A stretch of DNA of 7,748 nt. It comes from Gammaproteobacteria bacterium (GTDB taxonomy: Bacteria > Pseudomonadota > Gammaproteobacteria > Arenicellales > Spongiicolonaceae). Numbering within the stretch: position 1 is the first letter of the stretch; each line of letters starts with the position of its first letter. The stretch is taken from contig RKSH01000239.1 in NCBI GenBank assembly GCA_007570945.1, positions 1 to 7,748 on the forward strand, written 5' to 3'. The notes beneath the pieces were generated by a model. It was not told the DNA's origin. It saw only the letters and a program-made list of their open reading frames with translations, and ran no database searches. Of the stretch, positions 1 to 6,286 are shown one piece after another. A program made the translations under genes and the position numbers.

Positions 1-273
1 TGCGGCCCGCTGGCTTTTGACGGCATTGTGTCGCCGGAGGCCGCGCGCGCCAAGAACATCACCCACCCGGTGGCCGGGCACGCCGACATCATTGTCGTGC
101 CCGGCATTGAAACCGGCAACGCCCTGTACAAAATGATGGTTTATTTCATGAGCGCGTGCGCCGCCGGCGTGGTGCTCGGGGCAAAAGCGCCCATCGTGCT
201 GACCAGCCGCGCCGACCCGCCGGCGGCGCGCCTTGCATCGGCCGCGCTGGCCGCGGTGGCGGCGGCGGATTAA
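1..273 (+). CDS. pta: Phosphate acetyltransferase (PTA/PTB family), C-terminal part, cut by window start
   Basis: The frame is open from base 1 and ends in TAA at 271-273, giving the last 90 residues of the protein; the start lies outside the window. The visible part matches the C-terminal lobe of phosphate acetyl/butyryl transferases: a GPLAFD segment, then SPEAARAK, VAGHADIIVVPGIETGN (the conserved region around a D-x-x-x-x-P-x-x-E-x-GN pattern), and the closing GVVLGAKAPIVLTSRAD. Members convert acetyl-phosphate plus CoA to acetyl-CoA plus phosphate in the cytoplasm. A stand-alone phosphotransacetylase of this kind often sits in sulfoacetaldehyde acetyltransferase (xsc) clusters, but upstream genes are not visible. 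A butyryl-type or bifunctional relative cannot be excluded because the N-terminus is missing. It converges with the aldehyde dehydrogenase gene, and the two stop codons share bases. Confidence 0.85.
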   Translation, partial: CGPLAFDGIVSPEAARAKNITHPVAGHADIIVVPGIETGNALYKMMVYFMSACAAGVVLGAKAPIVLTSRADPPAARLASAALAAVAAAD

Positions 274-1670
274 CCGGCGCCGAACTTGCGCCAGAATTTG
301 CCGAACAACTCCTCCTCGTCCGGCTTGTCCTCGGGGATTTGGGTTGCCAGGTGGGTGATGTTCAGGAAGTGGCGGTAGTTCAGGTTTTCACTGATGCTGT
401 TGCCGCCCCAGGTGCCGCAGCCCATGCTAAGGGTGAAGTTCAATCCGCTGTCAAAGCCGCCGCCGTTGCCGAAAGCGTGCGACTGGTTCACCAGCACCCG
501 CACCACGTCCATCTCTTCCGCAAGGCGGCGCGCGTTGTCCATGTTGCGGGTGTGAATGCCGCACGAGTGGCCGCGCCCCTTGTGGCGCAAAATGGCGCCG
601 GTGAGGGTGAGGGCGCGGTCAAAATCGGCGGCGCGGTACAGCGTCAGCACCAAGGAAAGTTTTTCATCGGAAAAGGGAAAGCCGGCGCCGACGCCGCTCT
701 CCTCCACCATAAAAAACCGCGCGCCGCGCGCGGGCGGCGGCAGGCCGGCTTTGCGCGCAAAAACATCGGCGTCGCGGGCGATGAGTTCACGGTTTAATTT
801 TCCATCGCGCCACAGCGCATCGCCGATGCTCTTTTTTTCGGCGGCATCGGCCAGGTAACCGCCGGCGGCGCGCAGCGCGTCCACGGTTTTTTCGTACACC
901 GCCTCCAAAATCACCAGCGCGTTTTCCGACGAACAGGAGGTGGCGTTGTCAAAAGTTTTGGAGCGGGCGATTTTTTCGGCGGCATCGGCAAGGTCGGCGC
1001 TGTCATCCACCATCACCGTCACATTGCCGGCGCCGACGCCGATTGCCGGGCGGCCGCTGCGGTAGGCATTGCGCACGTTGTTCTGTGAACCGGTGACCAC
1101 GGCCAGGTCGCAGGCCGCCATCAGCGCACCGGTGGCTTCGCGCGTCACCGGCGCCGGCAGCACCTGCACCAGGTCCGCCGGCGCGCCGGTTTTATGCAGG
1201 TTTTCGCGCATCAATTCCACCGCCCGCGCGGTGGTTGCATGCCCGGCCGGCGACGGCGCGATGATGATTGCATTGCGGCCCTTCAGCGCCATCATGGCCT
1301 TGTTCACCGGCGTCGCCGCCGGGTTGGTGGACGGCGTCACCGCCGCCACCACCCCCACCGGCTTGGCGTATTTGACGATGCCGAGTTGCGGCAACTCCTC
1401 AACCACGCCCGCCGAGCGCACGCGCAACAAGTCGCGCAGGGTGCCGAAAGTCTTGCGCCGGTTCTTGGCAATCTTGTCGGCGACGTTGCCGAGCCCGGTG
1501 CCGGCCACCGCCATGCGCGCCAGTTCCTCGGCGTTGCGCCGGCGGTACAGGGCCCAGGCCAGCGCCGTCACCGCCTCATCGGCGCGCTCCTGGTCCACGC
1601 CGCGAAACCCGGCAAAAGCCGCGCGCGCGCGCGCGACCAGGGAATCAACCGGCGCCGCCGTCAAAACCAA
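270..1670 (-). CDS. CoA-acylating aldehyde dehydrogenase, AdhE N-domain / SauS-like
   Basis: This 466-residue protein belongs to the aldehyde dehydrogenase superfamily, CoA-acylating branch, which interconverts an aldehyde plus CoA and NAD(P)+ with an acyl-CoA. Visible motifs in order: TPSTNPAATPVNKAM (about 112-126, nucleotide/substrate pocket), TGSQNNVRNAY (193-203), SGRPAIGVGAGN (205-216), FDNATSCSSEN (240-250) with the probable catalytic Cys246, HSCGIHT (368-374), and MGCGTWGGNSISENLNYRH (416-434), the last typical of the AdhE N-domain and sulfoacetaldehyde dehydrogenases. No alcohol dehydrogenase domain follows, so it is not a full AdhE. SCSSE around the cysteine resembles what I recall of SauS-type enzymes, so sulfoacetaldehyde is a possible substrate, but this is inference; acetaldehyde is the alternative. 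The best start is TTG at 1668-1670, since no ATG lies near and the frame is closed by TGA at 1689-1691. It begins 8 bases after surA and has only a weak GGCGGG ahead, suggesting coupled translation. Confidence 0.85.
   Translation of the reverse strand: MVLTAAPVDSLVARARAAFAGFRGVDQERADEAVTALAWALYRRRNAEELARMAVAGTGLGNVADKIAKNRRKTFGTLRDLLRVRSAGVVEELPQLGIVKYAKPVGVVAAVTPSTNPAATPVNKAMMALKGRNAIIIAPSPAGHATTARAVELMRENLHKTGAPADLVQVLPAPVTREATGALMAACDLAVVTGSQNNVRNAYRSGRPAIGVGAGNVTVMVDDSADLADAAEKIARSKTFDNATSCSSENALVILEAVYEKTVDALRAAGGYLADAAEKKSIGDALWRDGKLNRELIARDADVFARKAGLPPPARGARFFMVEESGVGAGFPFSDEKLSLVLTLYRAADFDRALTLTGAILRHKGRGHSCGIHTRNMDNARRLAEEMDVVRVLVNQSHAFGNGGGFDSGLNFTLSMGCGTWGGNSISENLNYRHFLNITHLATQIPEDKPDEEELFGKFWRKFGAG
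1620..1635. repeat. (CG)8 dinucleotide tract at the 5' end of the aldehyde dehydrogenase gene
   Basis: Sixteen bases of perfect CG alternation encode part of the V-A-R-A-R-A-A stretch near residue 12-18 of the aldehyde dehydrogenase. Such a tract can form Z-DNA and can slip by two bases, which would shift the frame close to the start. In a GC-rich genome it may simply reflect alternating Ala/Arg codons. Confidence 0.7.
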
Positions 1671-1678
1671 CCCGCCGC

Positions 1679-2962
1679 TCAGCCGAAATCATCCAGGTAA
1701 CGAATGAACGCGCGCCCGCGCAACTCGCGCAGCCAGCGCTGGTATTCGTCGTTGGTTTTGCGCTGCAGCAGTTGGTTGCGCGCGCGGTTGCGGAGGATTT
1801 CACCGCCGGCCTCGCCGGTGCGCCGTTCCAGTACCTGCAAAAGATGCACCGAGCCGCGCATGACCACCGGGCGGCTGATTTCATTGATGTCCAACTCGCC
1901 CAGCGCCGCCGCCTGCGAGCGCGGCAACTCGGCCAGGTTAAACCAGCCGAGGTCGCCGCCCTTGCCGCGCGATGCCATGTCCTCGGAATATTCGCCAGCG
2001 ATGGCGGCGAAATCCTCACCGCCGACAATGCGCTCGCGCAATGCGTTCAGGCGCTGGGTTGCCATGGCGGCATCGGTGACCTGGTCGGTCTTCAGCATGA
2101 TGTGGCGCAGTTTAACCTCCCGTTTCAACCGCGACTGGCCGCCGCGAATGCCGTTCAGCCGGACGATGTGAAAGCCGTTGGGGCTGCGCAACACCTCGCT
2201 CACCTCGCCTGGCCGCATTTTTTTCAGCGCATGCAAAAACAGTTGCGGCAGCCGCCCGCTGTCCACCCAGCCCATGCGCCCACCTTCCAAAGCGTCACCG
2301 GCCTCGGAATACAAAACCGCGGCCTCGGCAAAGTCCAGGCCGTTTTCAATCTCGGCCCGCGCCTTGCGCGCGGCGGCGCGTTTTTGCGCAATCTCATCCG
2401 CCGCCGAGGAGGATTGCAGCAGAATGTGGGAAACGTCCAATTCACGGCCGGCAAAAAACTCGCGCAAACTGCCGGCCAGGTGATGGTCAACCTCGGCGTC
2501 GGTGACGGTCACCCGGCTGCGGATGCGGCGGTTGATTAATTGTTCAATCAGCAACTGGCGGCGAATTCCCCGGCGGAATGATTGGTAGTCCATGCCCTGC
2601 TTTTCCACCTCCGCCCGCAGTTGCGCCGCCGACAATTCATTCCGCTCGGCGATGCCGCGCAGCGCGCCCGTCAAATCCTCCTCGCTTACGGTGAAGCCGA
2701 GGCGCGCCGCTTCCTGCAACTGCACGCGGTTGTCCACCATGCGCTCCAGCACGCGCCGCCGCAGCACGTTTTCTTCCGGCAGGCCGGCGCCGCGGCCGCG
2801 GAATTCGTTCACCGTGTCCTGCAACTGGCGTTCAAATTCGCTGCGCGTAATCACCTCTTCGTTCACGATGGCGAACACCCGGTCCACTTCGGTGCCCTGG
2901 GCATGCACCGCGCCGGCAACGAGCATGGGCAAAATGGCGGCAAGGTAAAATTTGTTCATCAT
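1679..2962 (-). CDS. surA: Periplasmic chaperone / peptidyl-prolyl isomerase SurA
   Basis: The 427-residue product matches the length of Escherichia coli SurA (428). It starts with a signal peptide (residues 1-21, VHA before Q22). A SurA N-terminal chaperone domain follows: VDRVFAIVNEEVITRSE (26-42), then MVDNRVQLQEA and a helical stretch up to about 160. Two parvulin-type rotamase domains come next, the first opening with LDVSHILLQ (about 175-277) and the second with VKLRHIMLK (about 286-388), and a C-terminal helix ends the protein. SurA escorts unfolded outer-membrane beta-barrel proteins, LptD among them, through the periplasm to the BAM complex. The gene overlaps the end of lptD by four bases (ATGA), and two tandem ATGs (2960-2962 and 2957-2959) could serve as start. 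The overlap implies coupled translation with its main client protein. Confidence 0.96.
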   Translation of the reverse strand: MMNKFYLAAILPMLVAGAVHAQGTEVDRVFAIVNEEVITRSEFERQLQDTVNEFRGRGAGLPEENVLRRRVLERMVDNRVQLQEAARLGFTVSEEDLTGALRGIAERNELSAAQLRAEVEKQGMDYQSFRRGIRRQLLIEQLINRRIRSRVTVTDAEVDHHLAGSLREFFAGRELDVSHILLQSSSAADEIAQKRAAARKARAEIENGLDFAEAAVLYSEAGDALEGGRMGWVDSGRLPQLFLHALKKMRPGEVSEVLRSPNGFHIVRLNGIRGGQSRLKREVKLRHIMLKTDQVTDAAMATQRLNALRERIVGGEDFAAIAGEYSEDMASRGKGGDLGWFNLAELPRSQAAALGELDINEISRPVVMRGSVHLLQVLERRTGEAGGEILRNRARNQLLQRKTNDEYQRWLRELRGRAFIRYLDDFG

Positions 2963-5091
2963 TGCGCGCGATTATACCGCCAGAACCGCTTCAGCCGAAA
3001 TGAGGCGAGCAAAGAATTGCGCGAGTCGCCGTCGGCCGACAACCGCTGGCGGCCGCGCACGGTGATTCCCCAGCAACAGTTGTCGTAGGTGAACGCCAGG
3101 TCGGCGTAAACACTGCGCTGGTGCTCCACCGAATACCACTCATCCACCGTCACCCGCCAACGCTCGCCGAGTTGCCGCCACGCCCGCAGGCGCCACTGGC
3201 GGACGGCGCCATCTTCGGACTTCGCATCATCGGCGCGGCGGAACTGATAGCCAATTTCGGCGCCGTTTTCGGCATCGGATTCAACGCCCAGCCGCAACCG
3301 CCCGCCGCGCAACCGGTCGCTTGCGGTGTCCCACATGGCAAAAACGCCGCCGCGCCATGCGCCCTTGGTGAACCCGGCCTCGCCGATGAGCTCGGAGCGG
3401 CGGCCGGCGGCATCGTCCGGCGACAATCCAACCCGCGGCCGGCGCAGGTGAAACATCTGCCCGATGGCGGCGCGAAACGTTTGCGCGCCGACGCCGTCCA
3501 GCAAACGGCTTTCCACGCCGACACTGATTCGATTGGCGTCACCGATACGGTCGCCGCCGAAGAAAAGATTGTCGCGGAACAGTTGCTCGTAGTTGCCGCC
3601 CCGCGCCTTTGATGTGTCAAACAGCGGCAGGCCGTCCTGCATTTTGTTTTTTGCCAGCACATAAAAAACGCGCGGCTCAAGCGTGTGCACAAAACGCCCG
3701 GCATCGCGCTCAAAAACCAGGCCGCCGTCCACACTGAACAGCGGCACCGTGCGCGACAAAGTTTGACCGTCGCCGTCAATATGGTAGCGCGTGTAATCCA
3801 GGCTGAGCGCGGGAATTAAAAATCCACCCCGGCCGCGCAGCGGAAAAAGCAGCCTCGGCCGCGCGCGCAAGCGGCGCCCTTCGGTGCCGTGGTCACGCTT
3901 AAAGTGCACCAGCGAAGTGCGCACCCCGTATTCGGTGCGCAGAGTGCCGACGGTTGTGCCGCCTTGTCCGCTGAGTTGAATGTAGGGCAATTTGTCGTAG
4001 GGAAAATCGGCGGCGGCGACGTTGTTGTCGACCACGGTGTAGGCGGCGGCGCCGGCCTGCGCGCGCCAGCGGCCGTCGTCGTAGCGCAGTTCGGCGCGAG
4101 CCGGCAGTGTGGTCGCGGAGGATGCGGCGATGCCGTCGGCGAAATCGCCGAGGTAAAAGTTGTCCGACACATCGCGGTAGTCCACCGCGCCTTGCAAGTG
4201 GTCGGTGAAGCGGTGGCGGTGGCGGTAGTCCACCGCCCAACGGTCGCGCTGCTGCAGCGCATCGTCATTGGGCAGGCCGGCGCCGTGCAACTCGCCGCCG
4301 CCGCCGGGCACCAGGTAGCGCGCCTCCAATGCAAGTTGCGCGCCGCGCGCGGTGTGCACCGCCGGGGTGACGGTGGCGTCGGCCGAGGGGTGTAAATTTA
4401 AATACAGCGGCGCCTCCACCACCAGGCCGGAATCGCCGTCGTAACCGGCGCGGGGAAAAAGAAAACCGCTCTTGCGCCGGTCGCTGATGGGAAAACTGAG
4501 GCGCGGCAGGTAAAACACCGGCACGTTTTTGAAACGCAACTTCGCATGCCTCGCAACGCCGAAACCGGATTCGGAATCAAGCGTGACGCGCTCCGCGGTC
4601 AACACCACATCGTCATTGCCCGGCGGGCATTGGGTGTAAGTCGCGTCCTCCAAAACCAGCACGCCGCGCCCGCGCAACTCGGCGCGACTGGCGCGGCCGC
4701 GGCCGATGCCGCCGCCGGTTGCGTAGTCCACCGCCGCCGCCTCGCCGGTGAAGTTATGCAACTCCACCCGCGCCTGAGCGGCGCGCAAAATGTCGCCGGC
4801 CGCGTTGCGCACCGTCACGCCGCCGGCCGCGTTCACTTCGCGTTTTTCACGTTCGTAGGTGATGTGGTCGGCGGTGAACTCGCGCGGCCCCTGGCGCAGT
4901 TCGGCATCGCCGTGGAGGGTGACGGTGTCGCGCTCTTCACTGACCATGCGCCCGGCGCGCAGTTGCAGCGGCGTGTCCGGGTCCACCGCCGCGCGCTCCC
5001 CGGCGGCCGGCGCCGGGCAGTGCTGCGCTTGCGCCGGCGGCGGCAACAGCGCGATGAATGCGATTGCGAGAAAGGTTTTTGCCGGCTTCAC
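2959..5091 (-). CDS. lptD: LPS-assembly outer-membrane protein LptD
   Basis: LptD is the beta-barrel of the LptD-LptE translocon that inserts LPS into the outer leaflet of the outer membrane. From the GTG at 5089-5091 the product is 710 residues, close to the usual 750-800. It has a signal peptide (MKPAKTFLAIAF..., cleavage after AQA), an OstA/beta-jellyroll domain (about residues 45-150, with TADHITYEREKREVNAAGG), and a long C-terminal barrel. The four hallmark cysteines are present: one right after the signal peptide (HCP), one at the jellyroll/barrel junction (TQCPPG), and an adjacent pair near the C-terminus (DNCCWG); in E. coli these form the two inter-domain disulfides. The frame extends upstream to a TTG at 5128-5130, which would add 13 residues before the signal peptide. 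GTG was chosen because it starts the signal peptide cleanly and because that TTG seems to be part of a -35 box. Neither start has a clear Shine-Dalgarno sequence. Confidence 0.95.
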   Translation of the reverse strand: MKPAKTFLAIAFIALLPPPAQAQHCPAPAAGERAAVDPDTPLQLRAGRMVSEERDTVTLHGDAELRQGPREFTADHITYEREKREVNAAGGVTVRNAAGDILRAAQARVELHNFTGEAAAVDYATGGGIGRGRASRAELRGRGVLVLEDATYTQCPPGNDDVVLTAERVTLDSESGFGVARHAKLRFKNVPVFYLPRLSFPISDRRKSGFLFPRAGYDGDSGLVVEAPLYLNLHPSADATVTPAVHTARGAQLALEARYLVPGGGGELHGAGLPNDDALQQRDRWAVDYRHRHRFTDHLQGAVDYRDVSDNFYLGDFADGIAASSATTLPARAELRYDDGRWRAQAGAAAYTVVDNNVAAADFPYDKLPYIQLSGQGGTTVGTLRTEYGVRTSLVHFKRDHGTEGRRLRARPRLLFPLRGRGGFLIPALSLDYTRYHIDGDGQTLSRTVPLFSVDGGLVFERDAGRFVHTLEPRVFYVLAKNKMQDGLPLFDTSKARGGNYEQLFRDNLFFGGDRIGDANRISVGVESRLLDGVGAQTFRAAIGQMFHLRRPRVGLSPDDAAGRRSELIGEAGFTKGAWRGGVFAMWDTASDRLRGGRLRLGVESDAENGAEIGYQFRRADDAKSEDGAVRQWRLRAWRQLGERWRVTVDEWYSVEHQRSVYADLAFTYDNCCWGITVRGRQRLSADGDSRNSLLASFRLKRFWRYNRAQ

Positions 5092-5098
5092 CGCCGCG

Positions 5099-5130
5099 AT
5101 TATAGGGGGCGCGGTGGCGCGGCGTGACAA
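5099..5130 (-). promoter_or_regulatory. Predicted promoter of the lptD-surA operon, possibly leaderless
   Basis: On the minus strand a perfect TATAAT (5104-5099) lies just before the lptD GTG start at 5091. Counting from the -10 box, transcription should begin near 5092, so the mRNA would have almost no 5' leader. A TTGTCA (5130-5125), five of six matches to TTGACA, is the likely -35, although the 20-base spacer is longer than optimal. A terminator upstream isolates this promoter from the MORN gene. Confidence 0.5.
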
Positions 5131-5247
5131 ATCAGGCGCAACCGCCGCCGCCGATGCGGTGCAGCAGAATCTGTTTGATGCCCTGGTGAGGGCGGCGCGC
5201 TGAGACTCGGAGCCGCCGCTGGCCGCTCGGCTGATGGGCGGGGGTGG

Positions 5248-5280
5248 AAAAAAACCGCCGCCGGTGGGGGCCGGCGGCGG
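5248..5280 (-). terminator. Rho-independent terminator after the MORN-repeat gene
   Basis: A perfect 10-bp GC-only stem (CCGCCGCCGG at 5255-5264 against CCGGCGGCGG at 5271-5280) encloses a six-base loop. On the minus strand seven T residues (5254-5248) follow directly. It starts 6 bases past the MORN stop codon and should uncouple that gene from lptD. Bases 5131-5247, between the terminator and the lptD promoter, show no gene I can support. Confidence 0.88.
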
Positions 5281-5286
5281 TGGGGG

Positions 5287-5886
5287 TTATTCTATTTTTT
5301 CTATTTCCCCGTTGCGGTAAGTTGGGTTTAACACTGCCCCGTCTGGAAACCGCAAAACCCAATGGCCGTGCCGCTTGTCGTCCACAAAGGGGCCTTCCTC
5401 TACACCGCCAAAGGCATACCGCACAATCCAATTGCCATGCCGCTTGCCGTTCACATATGGGCCTTCTTCCACACCGCCATCGGCATACCGAAAAACCCAC
5501 TGGCCGTGCCGCTCGCCGTCCACAAAGGGGCCTTCCTGCACATCGCCATTGGCAAGCCGCAAAACCCAATGGCCGTGCTGCTTGCCGCCCACAAAGGGGC
5601 CTTCCGCCACAAAGCCATCGGCATCCCGCAAAACCCAATGACCGTGCCGCTTGCCGCCCACAAAGGGGCCTTCCTCCACACCGCCATTGGCATATTGAAT
5701 AACCCATTTGCCACGTTCTTTGCCGTGAACGTAATGGCCCTCGACCACAAGCACATTCTCGTCCTCAGGGAATTCAGTCCAGTGGCCGTGCTTCCGCCCC
5801 AACTCATCACGCTGGTTATGGTCGGCCAAAGCCGGGGCGGCGAAAATGACGGCAGCGAGGGCGAAAATGATGGTTTGAGTTTTCAT
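5287..5886 (-). CDS. Secreted MORN-repeat protein, function unknown
   Basis: The 199-residue product starts with a clean signal peptide (residues 1-21, cleavage after ALA before DHNQ), so it should act in the periplasm or beyond. The rest is almost wholly MORN-type repeats of 23 residues: one degenerate unit (GRKHGHW), one imperfect unit starting VEGHYVHGKERG, and five close copies of the pattern EGPFV-GGKRHGHWVLR-ADG-V. A short cap (NPTYRNGEIEKIE) ends it. MORN units form a beta-sheet ribbon that generally binds proteins or lipids; no enzymatic domain is present. ATG at 5884-5886 was chosen because it begins the signal peptide. The frame continues upstream to 5988 through non-signal sequence encoded by regulatory repeats, and another ATG lies at 5893-5895. 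It is a single-gene unit with its own promoter and a strong terminator. Relationship to YwqK-type MORN-like proteins is possible, but I cannot assign a function. Confidence 0.85.
   Translation of the reverse strand: MKTQTIIFALAAVIFAAPALADHNQRDELGRKHGHWTEFPEDENVLVVEGHYVHGKERGKWVIQYANGGVEEGPFVGGKRHGHWVLRDADGFVAEGPFVGGKQHGHWVLRLANGDVQEGPFVDGERHGQWVFRYADGGVEEGPYVNGKRHGNWIVRYAFGGVEEGPFVDDKRHGHWVLRFPDGAVLNPTYRNGEIEKIE
5329..5742 (-). repeat. Six tandem 69-bp units encoding MORN repeats
   Basis: The central part of the MORN gene is a tandem array with a 69-bp period, one unit per 23 residues, in phase with the reading frame. Units 2 to 6 are close copies at DNA level (the stretch encoding GPFV and HGHWVLR recurs almost unchanged), which suggests recent duplication or ongoing exchange between units. 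Confidence 0.85.
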
Positions 5887-5923
5887 GGCGTTCATCCGAG
5901 TGGTGGAATGGATGACGGCGGGG

Positions 5924-5953
5924 AGCATAGCACAAAAAAGCCGCCGGTGGCAG
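5924..5953 (-). promoter_or_regulatory. Predicted extended -10 promoter of the MORN-repeat gene
   Basis: On the minus strand TATGCT (5929-5924) is preceded by TGC, giving an extended -10 element. CTGCCA (5953-5948) is a weak -35, four of six matches, at an 18-base spacing. Transcription would start near 5917, leaving about 20-30 bases before the ATG. The -35 lies inside the last, degenerate copy of the 21-bp repeat array. Confidence 0.45.
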
Positions 5954-6025
5954 TTGTAAAACTGGAAGTGACAGTGCTGAAAATGCAAGTGACAGTGCTA
6001 AAAGTGCAAATAACAGTACTGTAAG
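5942..6025. repeat. Four 21-bp tandem repeats upstream of the MORN gene
   Basis: Four consecutive 21-base units occupy 5942-5962, 5963-5983, 5984-6004 and 6005-6025. The middle two differ at only a few positions (consensus TGCAAGTGACAGTGCTAAAA plus one base). The outer copies are more diverged; by eye the first matches about 14 of 21 positions. Each unit pairs a GTGACAGTGCT-like core with a run of A residues, repeated every two helical turns. The last unit holds a perfect 10-bp palindrome (ACAGTACTGT, 6013-6022). Position directly upstream of and overlapping the predicted MORN promoter suggests a binding array for a transcription factor. Confidence 0.75.
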
Positions 6026-6286
6026 TCCCGGAATTAGGCTAAAAACGGTTGCAATTTAGCCAAACGGTTTGTAAACTGCGCTGGACCTGCCCGCCATGAG
6101 CGGCGAAAAGCCGCTTATTTTCGGGCTTTTTTTCACAAAAAGAGGATTTCCGCCATGCCCACCGACGAAAACCGCCGCCTGCGCCCAGAAACCCTGCGAC
6201 AGGCCGGCTGGACAGCGAGGCGGTGAAGTTTATTGTGAACTAAGCGGCGTCAACGGCTCCAGCCTGGTTCCCGGAAAGGGCCGGCG
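6026..6286. other. Intergenic region with inverted repeats and no supported gene
   Basis: Between the 21-bp repeats and the ankyrin gene stop there is no convincing coding sequence. GGCTAAA (6037-6043) and TTTAGCC (6055-6061) form a 7-bp inverted repeat; the 11-bp CAAACGGTTTG (6061-6071) is a palindrome around a central G; AAACGGTT occurs twice (6043-6050 and 6062-6069). On the plus strand an AGAGGA with good spacing precedes an ATG at 6155 that reads only 23 codons to TGA at 6224-6226 and resembles no family I know. No clear intrinsic terminator for the ankyrin gene was found in the bases following its stop. Confidence 0.5.
6097..6133 (+). terminator. Terminator-like structure with two competing hairpins, no clear gene upstream
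   Basis: On the plus strand AGCGGC (6099-6104) pairs with GCCGCT (6110-6115) around a GAAAA loop, and a flanking G-T wobble and T-A pair extend it. Alternatively AAAAGCC (6106-6112) pairs with GGCTTTT (6124-6130), running into T residues to 6133, which resembles an intrinsic terminator. The two structures use the same bases and exclude each other, as in attenuators. No plus-strand gene that would need it is evident on either side. Confidence 0.4.

Noticed and set aside
156..797. Long plus-strand frames opposite the aldehyde dehydrogenase, surA and lptD genes
   Set aside because: High GC at third codon positions keeps the antisense frames open. The translations are rich in Ala, Arg, His and Val with no recognisable domains.
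5131..5203. A plus-strand end reading ADAVQQNLFDALVRAAR before a stop, upstream of lptD, possibly a gene remnant
   Set aside because: It is only a short protein-like tail without a start, ribosome binding site or recognisable family. It is noted as a possible relic but not supportable as a feature.
5887..5988. N-terminal extension of the MORN protein by 34 residues to an ATG at 5988
   Set aside because: The extension is encoded by the promoter region and part of the 21-bp repeats, has no family similarity, and would bury the signal peptide.
5362..6024. A long plus-strand open frame antisense to the MORN gene, with 23-residue periodic sequence and a 7-residue periodic tail over the 21-bp repeats
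   Set aside because: It is the mirror of the MORN repeats: the 69-bp and 21-bp periods are multiples of three, so a stop-free antisense frame stays open. The minus strand has a signal peptide and family consensus, and the plus strand has neither.
5329..6025. A CRISPR array, because of the regular repeats
   Set aside because: The 69-bp units are coding MORN repeats without unique spacers, and the 21-bp units are directly adjacent with no spacers. No cas genes are visible.
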